Assembly (NCBI GenBank): GCA_002633005.1
Contig: NMRA01000050.1
Span: 278,207 to 323,678, forward strand
Length of the DNA: 45,472 nt
Direction of reading: 5' to 3'
DNA from: Phoronis australis
Taxonomy: Eukaryota; Phoronida; Phoronidae
This document shows, one piece after another, positions 22,258 through 34,821 of the stretch. Both the position numbers and the translations under genes were made by a program. The stretch's first letter is position 1, and each line of letters opens with the position of its first letter. Under the pieces are notes generated by a model. The model did no database searches. It had not been told where the DNA came from and saw nothing but the letters and a program-made list of their open reading frames with translations.

Positions 22258-22560
22258 ATTAAGGGGTTAGATGACATACAGAGACGTATTCGTGAGTGTG
22301 AGTTTTGTCAAGTACACTGACCAACACAGAAACACGAGCTACTAATCGTTACACCACAACCTAATAGATCATGGCAAAAACTGGCCGTTGACTTATGTGA
22401 GGTAAACAAAGGGAAATATCTTGTCATTATGGACTATTATTCCAAGTGGTTGGGGGTAATTCGTATGACCGACACAACAGCATCTCGAGTAATTGCAGAA
22501 GAAAAAGCAGTGTTCGTGTGCTTTGGAATCCCAGAGGAAATCGTATCAATTACAAAAATC
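22258..22560 (+). pseudogene. Ty3/gypsy retrotransposon integrase fragment
   Basis: One frame reads through the C-x2-C part of the integrase zinc finger (CEFCQVH), an in-frame TGA at 22318-22320, then WQKLAVDL...YLVIMDYYSKW...GIPEEIVS, the start of the retroviral-type integrase catalytic core. It breaks off where the second catalytic Asp region should follow, and reaches a stop soon after. No LTRs, RT or gag are visible nearby. It is a decayed fragment. Confidence 0.85.
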
Positions 22561-22806
22561 TTAGGAACTTGAAAAGTGTTCCAATAATGAATTTTTGCAC
22601 TTTTTAGGTTTTGGACCATGTTTAATAATTTTATGACATAAAGTCTAATTAAGCAAGCACTAATGATTCAGGATTCAGGAATTTTGAATTTTAAAGAAAA
22701 ATTAGTGATCTTTTGGTTTCCCGCCACGGGATATACAGTCATTCAGTGGGAGATGTTGATCAGTTGACAGTCTGTATGCAATGGTGGGTAGTAGTGCACT
22801 TGTAAG

Positions 22807-23739
22807 CAGTGGCGGATCTAGGATATCACAAGGGGGGCCCAACATTTTGTCCAGTTGGAAGCATTTGCGCAAACTGAACCACAAATGTAGATGCCTCTAA
22901 AATCAAGCGTTTTCCTTGATTCCTGAAGTATTATCCAAGAAAAAAGGCAAAAAAAAACACGGAGAACGTGTCAAACAGGCAAAAAAATGCAAGTATCAAA
23001 GACTCGAACTCACGACCTGGCGGACAGAGCGCGCGTACATTACCACTACACCACCACGATTTGACAACAACTTTCATACTAAAAGACTTACTTGTTTATG
23101 GGCCACAACGTTTGCGCGCGAAACCTACTTCTTTTTGTAATGCTTATTACACGTTTTATATTTTGTGCAATCAATTCTTAACAAATTTGTCGTATTTGAA
23201 ATAGTCTTCAAATGCCCAAAAGACCAAATCCATTTTTCGTGCTGGCAATAATGAAGGGATTGCTGTGGAAACCGTCTTAAGATAAGGTTTGACAAAGAGA
23301 GTATTGCGAGTTTCTGAGTGATTCACTAAGGCTTCGATTAAAATTCACATCTTACCAGCAGCTTCTGTTTTTTCATCGTCACTCAGGTTCCATTTTCTTT
23401 AAAAAATGAAGTAAATTTTCTTCATATTGCACAGTGAAGCAGACGACGGAAACGGAGTCGTAGTGCACAGCGCCGCTGCCGGTCACCTAGGATATCGCGG
23501 GAGATTCTATACTTAGCCATAGTTCCGTTACGAACGCGCCGTGTTCCGAATTTGACACTTGAAATTGGATTTGAGCCCCCCCCCCCCCCAACATTAAAAC
23601 TGCACACATTTAAATCTTTTTTCATCCGTATAATTTTAATTAGCGGGGTTAATTAATAAACTCACCATTTCCCTACGCTCTTACTGTTTCATTTTTTTGC
23701 CGCAGCCAAGGGAGGGGGCCCCCCCTAAATCCGCCTATG
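22807..23739. mobile_element. Non-autonomous DNA transposon, 933 bp, 6-bp TSD
   Basis: The left end CAGTGGCGGATCTAGG (22807) is matched by the inverted right end CATAGGCGGATTTAGG (ending 23739). Both are followed inward by G/C runs (GGGGGGCCC and GGGGGGGCC). The flanks are a perfect direct repeat TGTAAG at 22801-22806 and 23740-23745. No transposase frame is present. The CAGTGGCGGATC-type ends recall hAT-like elements of marine invertebrates, but those make 8-bp duplications, so the superfamily is left open. Confidence 0.85.
22991..23061 (-). repeat. tRNA-like stretch inside the transposon
   Basis: On the minus strand, TGGTGTAGTGG (23053-23043) fits a pol III A box and GAGTTCGAGTC (23011-23001) fits a B box, 32 bases apart as in tRNAs. 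The T and acceptor stems do not pair well, so it is a decayed tRNA or SINE head, not a working tRNA gene. Confidence 0.55.
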
Positions 23740-23745
23740 TGTAAG

Positions 23746-26700
23746 ATACAAAAACTTAAAGAATGAGTATTATGAAGGAAAGTGTGGAGATTCGGGGTGA
23801 AGACGACTCGATCTCCCCCTACCCCCGTCTGCACACTACTCCTGTAATCAAACGTTTTCTTCGAGAAGTCCTTCGTTCTGTTGCCCAAATTGGTAACTGG
23901 CCATTTTTAAAACTGTGCGCACTCCTGGCGACGTGATAAAAATAGGGCCAGCTAGAGACAGTGGTCACCGTCTAATTCACATCTCTGTCACAGTTTGATG
24001 CTGAAGCTAATACTCACTATGTGCATGACAACTACGTTCCCAGCAATGGTCGGACGTACTACAACACAATAGGACTACAACACAATGGTAGGACTACAAC
24101 ACAATACACTTACACGTTCGGGAAACCTTCATCAACTTCTCATTGCTACGACTGATCAAAGCACTATTCTTCAAAATGGGCTGAGCACTGCGTGGCCCTG
24201 AACTGTTCGCTTGCTCCATCATTTACTGTCATACCGTTGTCTGACGCACGAACCTTTACCATTTCTGGGCGAACCTGAGGGCTTTCGGAAACACAAAAAC
24301 AGAAATATTGTCTGTCTGGTTGCTATTACTGCATGTGTAACTTTTCATAATACTCAGTCGAACACAGTTTTTGAGACAACTCCGCCGGCTCAAGGCTGAT
24401 GCGGAACAACACCGACAATGGCAGATTGTGGGCTTCCACTGATGATGTGTTCGTGATATGTTCATTTCTACATTAAAAGTACACTAATTAAAGAAGACAT
24501 AAATGTTGGTATCTGAATTCAGCCAATTTATCGTACTTGATAAAATAATGTGTATGGTAGAAATTACCAAAAATTTAGAAAACTGCTGCGAGAACAGACT
24601 CTTTAGTTTGAAGTCAAATATGCAAAATATCATGTATATCATTTTGTGTCACATGGCCAATACAGGTATAATTAAGTGTTTCACTTGACTAGTACTTAGT
24701 AATTAACATAAGTTAATGAACCTTCTATTTTCTCAGTTGATCTACTGAAAATGTAGCTTTTTCCAATTTCAAGCTATTTGCGTAGATTTTACGGAATTTT
24801 AAAACCTCAAAATGTCGCGTCGGCAGCATAATCAATATCATGAAACGCATGGTGTCCACTCCAATATCTGAGAAGTTGGGTTTTTTTAGATTTAACTAAG
24901 TCATGGCAAGTAGACAATTATCTCAGTTGCGATCCTGGATTTTTTGTGGGCAGTATGAAATATACAGAAATGTCATGAAACTGGACACTGGATACAGTGT
25001 CCCACGCTAAGGAAACGCGTAACACACAATCGGCGAGTTGGGTAAAATCTCAGCTCACCATTTCGAATTTGAGGTCGCCGAATTTTGGTGCTGAGGACGT
25101 CCAATAGGTGTTGCTTGGGATACTACCCATTGTAATGCTCAGGCTGCCGCCTAGTGGTGGACCAGGTCTAGCAGGTCACGACAAAAAACGGCAAAGAAAC
25201 GCGACTGTTACAGTGAGAAACTGGGGATCTCTTAGTGTTACTTAAATTCATTAATTTCTTATGTTGTATTAGAAAGTAAGCATGCATATCATTCCGTTGT
25301 ATTCAACAACTTTATGATCAGTCATGTTGGAATAGAGCGCATTTTTCAGAATTCCCACAGATTTGGACCTACTCGCTATGTCTATGCAACTTGGCCCCAT
25401 TTTGATCGTCTGCTCATGACTTTGCTAGTCATCATCTCGGCTATCACAACTTATGTGCTAAACATCTATCGCCATGTTATGTATGCAAACATGTGTCACA
25501 AATTACTTACACCACCTACAGGGATATACCCAGGTTTCAAAACCCCACTCGTCCGCTGGGCCAATGAGCCAGAAAATCCATTCACCCAGACCAAAATTCA
25601 GTCGCCCAGTCGTTTTGCGTCGGTCACCACAAATTTGCTGCCAATGTCAATAAAAATGATTGTTTCATGCATTGGTCACCATCTACTATGGCTATTATCG
25701 CTTTTAGAAAAATAAAATGCAAAATTCCTACCAAGAAACTTTAGACATCGATGAATTTCCAGCAACGCAAGACATAGTCTTGGCGCAAAGCTATACTAAT
25801 ATGCAGCTTCGAGCGGATGTGGGTAAAAAAATGACCAGATAAAATCTGACACAAAATTAGCATCATTAAAAACTACGCTCTTGCTTGAGTACACAAAATT
25901 ATTTACCGTTCTTGAAAAAGTTGATGTTATACCGTTATTCTGCTAAACTTGTGGCACGATCTTTTGCGTCGGCTTTCAGCGCCATGAAATGTTGCGTCAC
26001 CCATTAGCTAGTTTCTTTTTTTGCCAATTCTTCAATCAACTGTTGTTCATTCACGAGGTTGCGTACACGCCACATCAAATTATCGCAATGTGCTTCATTT
26101 CATTATAAGTTTTTAATATCTTATTACCACAAAACATAATTTCAGAACAAATTTTGTTGCTGCGAAGCTGTGACCATCTCCCAAGAGATTCGCAAAACTT
26201 TAATGAAGGGTGGGCATGTCACGAGCGTACGGTTTTCAAAATGACGAAATAGTTTGCTTTGTTACAAAAGGCGGAGAATTGCATAAGAAAATGACGTTTA
26301 TTAGATTGTTCTTCACTTAAACTGCTGTATTGGGCTAGGTGAGTATCGGTTAACTCCCAAATTTTGCATGTTTCCTTGCCGGTCTTTAGCTCCACATGTT
26401 GATACTAGTTTCATGGCGAGGTGACAAGCAGAACTACCCAGGCTGTGTGCACTTTCAAGGTCTGTCGGAGCTCAACACACAGCAGTACCTAGCTGTATTT
26501 TGACTAGGGTCTTCCTACAGATAGCTGGCTGTCTAGCCACGCAAGACGATACGTCATCCAACACAGTAACTACATTTTAATTAAAATTGCATGTCGTTTT
26601 CTGTGTCTTGAAATCAGAGCCGCCCTTTCTAACAATCTGCACGTTTAATCTCGCCTTCTCTTGTTTTCCTCATAATTTGCATGATGGTTTCTTTTTTCCG

Positions 26701-27710
26701 CTGTAGTTTACCTAGAAGGATTTCGGACTCCCTCTCAAAACATCACATCACATTGTTCTGTTTGACAAATGAAAATGAGAACACCCAAGGCGATAGCACG
26801 TGCACCAGTCATGCTCAAGTCAGCGGACATGTCATGATTCTGTCTCGCGTGTGGACTAGAACAGTTTTCAAGGGGTGGGAATAGTACTCATTGTCTTGCC
26901 AGTGACCACACCGATTAACGTTGTGCTGTACTGTACTGATAAATCACATGGCTAGATCCAAAATACCCGTACGGAAAGTCTTTGCACCTGGAAATCTTAT
27001 GGCTGCACCAAATAGACTCTTTATGATCAATCTAGCTAAAAATTGCGATATTTTATTTTGCTAATAATTATACCAAATTAAAATTTATATGTGATTTCAA
27101 TGTTAATTATTAAATAATTTTGGCTTAGATTACACTGTACAATAAGAAGTCAGTTCCAAGAAATATGGAATTTCACTCGCTGTGAGCACATGGACCCTCT
27201 TTTTCTTAGTTTTGGACAAGTCCACAAACTCCTTTGTGCATAACCACACACTGGGGCCTTTTGACAAATCACAACGGTTAACATCTACTGACTTGGTAGG
27301 AGCGCACTGTCGTTTTTTTTACTGTTGGAGCATCCAGACGCGGACCAAACTTAACCTTAAATTCATGATAAAAACAGCACAGGTAAGAGAAAATTTATTG
27401 ATTTTCATCTGGGAAATGATAGGATGTTTATTACGCTTAAAAAATTCGCTCACCACCTGCACGACTGGCAAGTGAACTTCTACTCGTGTAGGACTATTTT
27501 TACTCACAAATTGGCATCTGGGCAAGTGGCTAAGTATCCCTGCACCTACACTCCATTCACACACACAAGTGCACTGAGATAAGTGCTAACAATCTTTCCT
27601 GAAACTGAGATTCACCCACCGTCTTTTCTCATTGCCACGGAGCTCTGTTCTAAAAATGGTGTTCTAAAAATTGAAGACAATGACTTTCATACGGGTCCGG
27701 CTAACACTTC
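23746..27710. other. Spacer; only a small 3x repeat seen
   Basis: Besides three tandem copies of (AG)GACTACAACACAAT at 24056-24105, I see no array, RNA gene or exon. A 133-codon open frame at 25314-25715 resembles no family I know. Confidence 0.5.
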
Positions 27711-27713
27711 CCC

Positions 27714-28290
27714 CTAGTGGCAATTTCTTTTTTTTCTGTTTTCCTCCGTTTCTCTAAAGTTCCTCGACAAATTTTCGTGAAATTTGTTAAATAGCTTTCT
27801 TTTAAAGAAACGGTGACATTTTGCGGTTTTTCAGACAGATTCGATGTATTTTGCTCCATCTAGTGGCCATTTATACTGTTTTATAGTGTGTTTTTGGCAT
27901 CTGCCCGCTGTCAACTAAACCACTCTTAGGGTTATTGTGAAAGTTGGCTTATATATTATTAGTATGAAGAGGACGGTGGACGATGCTTTTCCAGCTTCAA
28001 TTACTGTGGCGCCTCCTAGTGGCAGTTTTTTTTTGTATCTTCTCAGCCGTCTGCAGAATGTTTATTAAATTTAGCAAATGTATTTACATGACGTTGACAA
28101 CGGAAGACGACAACTTTCAGACAGATCCGATGAACGCTTTGTCACCTAGTGGCAATTTCATTTTTTCCGTTTTGCTACAGTTTCTTGACGGATTTTCATG
28201 AAATGTGGTAAATAAGCTTCTGTTAAAAAACGATGACATTTTCCAACTTTTTGATGGATTCAAAGTATTTTGCACTATCTAGTGGCCATT
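27714..28290. repeat. Degenerate array punctuated by CTAGTGGC
   Basis: CTAGTGGC occurs at 27714, 27860, 28016, 28146 and 28279, spacing 130-156 bp. The first and fourth intervals are clearly homologous (Thr/poly-T start, TTTCGTGAAAT / TTTCATGAAAT, GGTGACATTTT / GATGACATTTT, TATTTTGC). The third shares TTTCAGACAGAT with the first. It is an old tandem array in which the boundary octamer is far better kept than the body. Confidence 0.8.
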
Positions 28291-28299
28291 TTTATGATA

Positions 28300-31200
28300 C
28301 AAATATACACCCTAGAAGCACACCGTTTGTAGTGCATTCATGGGCACATTTCCATGCTCCAGGTTGTTCTTGTTTGAGCTTATTAGTACACCCCACTGCA
28401 CAGCAGTGAAAATTTGTCAGCCATGAAAGTGGGAAAGGTTGTAAAATGCTGATAATACAAGTAGGTTGAACCTCCCGTCTGCATTACATGGGTTCTGTAG
28501 GTGGAGCTGACTGCCTGTCCACCAAAAGCCTGATCGCTGTATGGCGGGATAGTAAATAAATTCAATATGGTGTGGCTACTTAAAAAATCAGCTATTGGCT
28601 GATAGGCCTATTAGGACGGTTTTCATGAGAAAAATGTTTAGCCTGCCTCTTAAACCTGGGCACTACAGGCATTGCTAGTACAAGGACTGAGAAAACCTAA
28701 ACAGTGGTGTTATCTCAGGAACTGTGTTGTTTACTTACCTATTGTGTCCCTGTTTTGTAATCAAATATAATGAGAGGCTGGCCACAATAGATCATATTTA
28801 CACTGGTGACACGTTCAAGGTTCCTTTGTATTTGTCTTTGTTTTTTACTTGGAGGGTGTGCAGATTTAGTGAGCATGTTAAATTGATGGTTGAAGTGGTG
28901 GGAATTTAGTAGCTATTTGCTGGCTGATGTGTCTTAACTGCATTCCTTATCATACTTGTCTTTATTAGTTTATGCAATCATGATGTAAATTTTCTGGAAC
29001 ATAGGTGCACTTGGAAAGATTTTCTCTGCCCCTGATTATCAAGATTCAACAGTTTCTCCTTCCCTTAACAATGCTCCCTATGTGATAGCCAGCCTGGAGC
29101 TAGCTGTATGAAGACTACGTGAGTGGTTTATTTCTCTAATGCCTTTCCTTTGTTTTCCATTAGATACTGCACTGCCCACATTTTTCTCGTCTTACCTGAA
29201 TTTGCTCCAAGTCTGAGGGAAAACAAATCTTAAAAACCATGCGCTCGCGTCAGATTCAGGGAAGGTCTCTTTGTATAGCTGCGGTGTGTGAAAAATCCTG
29301 CGTCATTTTTTCTTGAATCTGGTCCAGGGATTTACTTTTTTTAAAGCAAATACCTCACTTTAGCATTTCTATTAAATAGCAGAAAAAAACAAATGGTGAT
29401 TTTAGGGTTACATAATTAAATTGGCCTAAAACGGAACATAGTGAAGACAGCTGCACATAAGAATCTGGCGTGTTGTTCTGGAAAAGGTTCACGATGAGGA
29501 AGGGTGACATTATGTGGTGGTCGGTTTGAAATGCGGAACTGAGACTGTGGCACATAGAGCATATCTACGGGTTACCTCATACATCCTTATGTACATATTT
29601 TTTCACCCTTAGAAAATTTCTATGGTCTATTTACATCAGCTTCTTGTTCTACATTTCCACATATTTAATATTTGTTGCTCAATTTGTACTATCTGGAAAC
29701 AATATTTGGTAAAAATACCATTATTTGCCTAGCTAGGTTATCAGCATTTGAAATGGAAAAGTGACAATTTTGGTAATTATTTTTGTGGAAAATTAGTTGA
29801 GAATTACCGTGGGTCCTGTTGTTCCCAGTATACCTGAGTTTTTGCAATGCAGATTATCTTTTCGGATGCAGGGAGATTTACTTTAGCTTGGACTGAAACA
29901 GTGCCAAGCAAGACAATCTGAGGGAGGCTGGCGGAAGCTTAATAGTTAAGTAAACCTGGTTGCTTGTGATAAGATAACCTGAATTACAATGTAGACATTT
30001 ACCTGAATTTTTGATGCTGTAACAGCAGATGTTGGTCCACAGAGGTCAGTGTGAACTCTGTTAATGGCAATACACATTCCTGTCATGAATAGATGACACT
30101 GTAATGACCCATGGCTTTAATATGGATAAGAGCCCTCATAAATCTTCCTGGTGTTACTTTCCTCTTCTCACATTTAGAATACTTCCATTTCAAAATAGCC
30201 TCATATTCTTTGCCTGAAATTTTAAAGAAGGGGGTTTCTGTGGTTGCTTGAGTCAGGGTTCTGTGTATACAGAAACGTCAGGTGAAAATTCAGACTGCAC
30301 ATCATTAGATGAGTGTGAGGTCTGATCGGCTACAACTGTAGCTGTCATACCTAAGCCAAAGTTCAAGGGCTGTTTTTGTGTTGGGATATATAGTTACAAT
30401 GATACTGGATGAGGTAGGTCATGTGCACAGGCTTATAGTCATTGACCACCATAACACATTCATTGTAGATTGCATGGTGATTATTCAATTCTTTCACACT
30501 CTATACTCTGCCTTCCCACTCAAGGTTTCATATGACCAACCAGCATGGCTGAATCATCACAGATGTCACTGTTCAGGTGTCCATGTGGGGAAGTAGTGAC
30601 CACTTTCTGGCTACTTGTTTCTGCCCCTTTGCTTTCTCATTTGTTGTAATAGTAGGTTCACATGTGTGCAAAAAACTGTGATGGCAAATTTTCAGTGTCA
30701 AAAACTTTCTTTTTTAGCTAGAAAGGTGGTGTCAATTGAGGGGTCATTTTCACCTGCAGTTAGTTATTTTGTCACCTCTTGAATTGCTTTCAAACCGAAA
30801 ATTGCTGTACAGCTTTCCGTCACTGCTGTAACAGGAACGGGAATACTGTCTACCGGTATTTGTTGAGCCATGAGACTGTATATCAGTGTCCACTCCTTAA
30901 ATTTAGGATTTGGAATAAATATATCTCATTAATGGCACTCCCAGTGAAGAATTGCATACACTGTTTGGATGTTGCATTTTACTCCAGGCACTTGAATTAT
31001 CCCTAATTAATTATTCGTAATTAATTATCCCTAATTTATTTTTGGGCTGGTGAGATGACTTACAAATATACTGACAAAGAAAATTAGATTCCTTCGGATC
31101 TTGCTTCTATACTCAGACTAAACAGAGTAAACTAGTTCGATTAAAGTGTCTGAAGACTAAGTATTTTGTACTTCAATAGTTTTGGACTCAAATTATTGTG

Positions 31201-31340
31201 TATGTCTCTAAAGATTCAATCTTGAACAATATTACTTTGTCTTTTGGACTTTTGACTTAGATAATGACTTGTGATGAGCATGTGCTTTAACTATCATTTC
31301 ATAATTTTTGTATAATTTAATAAACTCACTTATTATATCA
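28300..31340. other. AT-rich spacer without recognised features
   Basis: I see no gene. A short AT-only duplication (AATTATCCCTAATTAATTATT, 28-bp period) lies at 30995-31040. Confidence 0.5.
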
Positions 31341-31349
31341 GTCACTTGA

Positions 31350-31425
31350 CATGAAGTCACATTTTGAGACTTAGCAGAAATCCCAGGTCACCAAATGAAG
31401 TCTGAGGTCATCAAATCTGAAGTCA
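31350..31425. repeat. Solitary relative of the 34.8-35.9 kb element end
   Basis: GTCACATTTTGAGACTTAGC followed by AGAAATCCCAGGTCACCAAA matches the left arm of the inverted-repeat element at 34822, with CpG-to-TpG/CpA type changes. No partner arm is seen nearby. Confidence 0.6.
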
Positions 31426-31429
31426 AAAT

Positions 31430-32700
31430 CAACTAAAAAGGTTGTGCCCCCTACTCCGTTCTCAAAACTTATAAATCTCTAAATCAATTCCTCCTTCCAA
31501 AAAAAAATCTCACCCAAAGGCATCTGTGCCTTCTGGGGTGAGCAGAAAATTCTACCCGAAATCACCATCAATAGCACTCCCATCCCTACCCCTGGTGCAT
31601 AGGCTCTGCCTTAGATAGCCAATACTAACTTTTTGTGATGTTTCAAATTGTCACCTGTGTGAGCTACTAGTGATTGGATCCATGAAGTGAGTTTTTGGGC
31701 CACGTGAGGGGAATTTCAGATGATTTTTTAATATTTTTCGGAGGGCAATGGAGTCTAAGTTCGGCCCCAAAATGGAGGGATTGAGGGCCCGGAATTATAG
31801 TAGTATGTAAACACCTCCTGCATTTAAAAATGTTTCATGAAAAAATAGAAAGCTCCCTGAACAAATCCATCATTAAAAAATAAGCTTATCTACATCAGCA
31901 AAATTCAAAAATATGGAATGCAAGTTGCTGACTTCATTATAGTTTTCTACTTATTTGAATTCCTAATATGACTGCCATTGAAGTGATTGGTTGGTGTGGC
32001 TGAGATATTTGATTGTAGGAGAATGATTAGATTAATCACTCCATAAGCAAAGGTTTCTCCATTCACCATTGTTTTCATTCCTCTCCCAACTTGTTAAGGT
32101 ATGGGCTTCTCACTGCACCTTGAAGAGATTTTATGCATGAAAAGTAATATGGAATTTCTTTATCCAGTAGCTGGCACAATGGCTGTGTAATACCTCTGAG
32201 AAAATGGATAGACCATAGTCAACCAACTTACTCCAGGTTTTATAAATACTTGCCTATTGTTACTGAAACCCTCCACATTGATGTTTGCCACTTCCTTTTT
32301 TCCCCTGTGGGCACTGCCAGTTCATTGATAAATATCTGAATAAGTGATAAAATCTCCTTCACAGTTGTTTGCATAGCAGTTGGGACAAAGAGGCCTGAGC
32401 TGGAGTCTATCACCTTGTCTCCTGGTTCAGCTGGTTTTCTTTCACTGGCTTCTGGTCTGTACAGCAATGTTCTTTGAAGGATCTGTCTCCATGCACAGCC
32501 TGTTTGTAAGAACTTGTGACTCGTGGCCAGCATTCTCCACAACCTCTTTTGTCTCGTTACTGCTGCGTCCAAGTTTGAATTTTGTTGTGACTAGTTTGTC
32601 TTACTTGTGTGGTTTGATTACCTATGTATTACCTATGCATCGAATTTGAAGTGTTGGGAGATTAGTCATTCCTTAAGCAAGTTAGGACATTTTGTGTTTT
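31430..32700. other. Spacer without recognised features
   Basis: I see no exon, RNA gene or array here. Confidence 0.45.
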
Positions 32701-32704
32701 TGGC

Positions 32705-32838
32705 ACATGGTCTCAGGTCTGTACAATACATTTATTCCAAGACGCAACACACTAACTCCCCACAGTATGGTACATGGTCTCAGGTCTGTACAATACATTT
32801 ATTCTAAAACGCAACACACTAACTCCCCACAGTAAGGT
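32705..32838. repeat. 67-bp tandem duplication
   Basis: Two head-to-tail copies of a 67-bp unit starting ACATGGTCTCAGGTCTGTAC differ at about three positions (CCAAGA/CTAAAA, TATGG/TAAGG). Confidence 0.95.
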
Positions 32839-34648
32839 ACTTCAGTTGGACTTTCAAACATGCTCATGAATTCTGTGATTGTTGTCATGTTTGAACTTTC
32901 TGTTGTGGAAAACTCTGGCCACCTATTTGAAAAATAGTGTCCAATGTGGAAAAGCCATTGCCATCATTAACACTGGTGACATTCCCGTGTATTTTGTAAT
33001 TCCAGAAATATTTCAGGAAGCAAATACACACGATTAATTCCACACAGTCTTGTCTCTAAAGGATTCATGAATTCCAGAAATTTCTGTCAGCCCTATTGGC
33101 AGACACGGACACTACACAGTCTGTGCAGTATGTAACATAACGCTAAATCGTCGTGAGAGACCGTCCGGAGTTGGTACATGGTGCAACTCCGCACAGTCTG
33201 GGGTCAACAGAAAACCACAGTTCAACTGTGAGTCTACACCAATGTGATAAACGAGAGTAGTTCTACTTGCTGCGTCAGCTGCAGGTATGCTCATCTCTTT
33301 TATGACACACAATGTGTGACTGGGCAAAGCGTTTTCAAAATAATGTGGATAAATCAGTGGAGTGTGAGACCCCTGAAGTCCCTGTCAAGTCCTCACAACA
33401 ATTCTACGTTATGCGCATGCACCAAGACCAGTGATTGTATGATACATAACGATTCAGCAGAATTTTACTTTGATCAACAATCCACTAAAAGTAATGAATA
33501 CTTTTCCTGTTATTAATCCAGCGAAACTTGGTAGAACTCAAAATCTGGGCAAATTCGTGTCTCATTGGAAAAAAATCTTAGAAAAATTTGCTTGACAAGT
33601 AACCAGGATTTTTCCACCAATTTTCACTTGTTGATATGACACTCCTGCTTTTGAACTTCTACAGCTTAACAACAACAGGCCATAGTCTCAATCTGGAGTG
33701 GAGGCCAAGTTGTCAGTTAGGCAGAACTGAATGTATATTTGCACAGCAGTCTTCACAATACTATGACCACTGCATGCAAACAGTGCATTTGTTGGTGCTT
33801 GTGTGCTTCTGGCCCATTAGTGTTTTCAGTTGTGGAGAGCACTGAATATATGAGACATTGGTTACATCTAAGTTTTGTGTTGGGGGATCTGTGTGCAGTT
33901 TTCCAGTTCAATTTTCCTTTCCTCTATGCCTTTGAGGGCTGATAGTTGCCCAGTTTTAATTTGCAATGTTAACTGGTTAAAAGTTTATACTTGGTGTTTT
34001 AGGAATCCTGTTACAACAGGTGTCAAAGTCAGGTGTGTCCTAATAATTGGCTATGTTGTTTGTGCCATATCTTAATTCTAGATTATCATAGATTAATCAC
34101 CAGTTATTATTTACCTTGTGAAACGGAGTGGATGTAATTTTCTCAGAATGCCAAACAGGGAGTATAGGTTATGAGTGTATGACTCTTGGCCATGTTTGTG
34201 GGTGTGAGATATCAAAGAGATCATTTGTTACCGTATCGCGGTGTCTGCTGTATGACTTACTTTAGAAGGTTTTACTGTGCATCCACTTCACTCAACAGCC
34301 AGGGCGCTACTAGTACTAGAACCTGATGTCAGAAGACAAAAAACAAAGGCACAATATTGGCTTTACTCTCAAGTCATAGCTTTCTTGATGGGGCAGATAC
34401 TCAGAACTTATATACTTAAAACTTCACACATTCTTGAATCCCAAGCAGTTCCTCTCTTATAAAAACTGCAGACTGACAAACTTCCAAACTTTGAGAGATC
34501 TGGTGTATTTATCTGTGTTAGTCAAATACAAGAAATTGAAAGTCTGGTGGTACAAAATTACTTTTCTTTAACCAAAATTCATTCATCTCTGCAATGCAAA
34601 ATATGACTGTCAATGGGGCCCTCATGTGTAACCTTGTTTTTGTTTCAG
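32839..34648. other. Spacer without recognised features
   Basis: I see no coding exon or repeat array. Several short plus-strand open frames here lack any family resemblance. Confidence 0.45.
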
Positions 34649-34701
34649 ATTGGAACTTATAGTTGATGTCATGGCTGCATAATTCTGCAACAGTCCAAGG
34701 G
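34649..34701 (+). other. Possible non-coding exon
   Basis: A strong acceptor (CTTGTTTTTGTTTCAG) and a strong donor (GTAAGT) bracket 53 bases with stops in the frames that matter. The first coding exon of the cordon-bleu-like gene also begins after an acceptor, so that gene needs an upstream non-coding exon, and this is one candidate. Splice-site strength is the only support. Confidence 0.25.
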
Positions 34702-34821
34702 GTAAGTTAAAGTTCTTCCATCTTTGCCATTAATTCCTTTTACACAGTGTTTAGCACCTGCTTAATGTGTTAATGCCCCAACCAACGTGTCGTCACAGTG
34801 CCTGACGCTTAGCTAAACACC

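Noticed and set aside
22991-23061. Genuine tRNA gene on the minus strand
   Set aside because: T-stem and acceptor pairing fail; it sits inside a transposon.
25314-25715. 133-codon plus-strand frame with hydrophobic segments
   Set aside because: No family resemblance, no good splice or promoter context; length is within chance for 45 kb.
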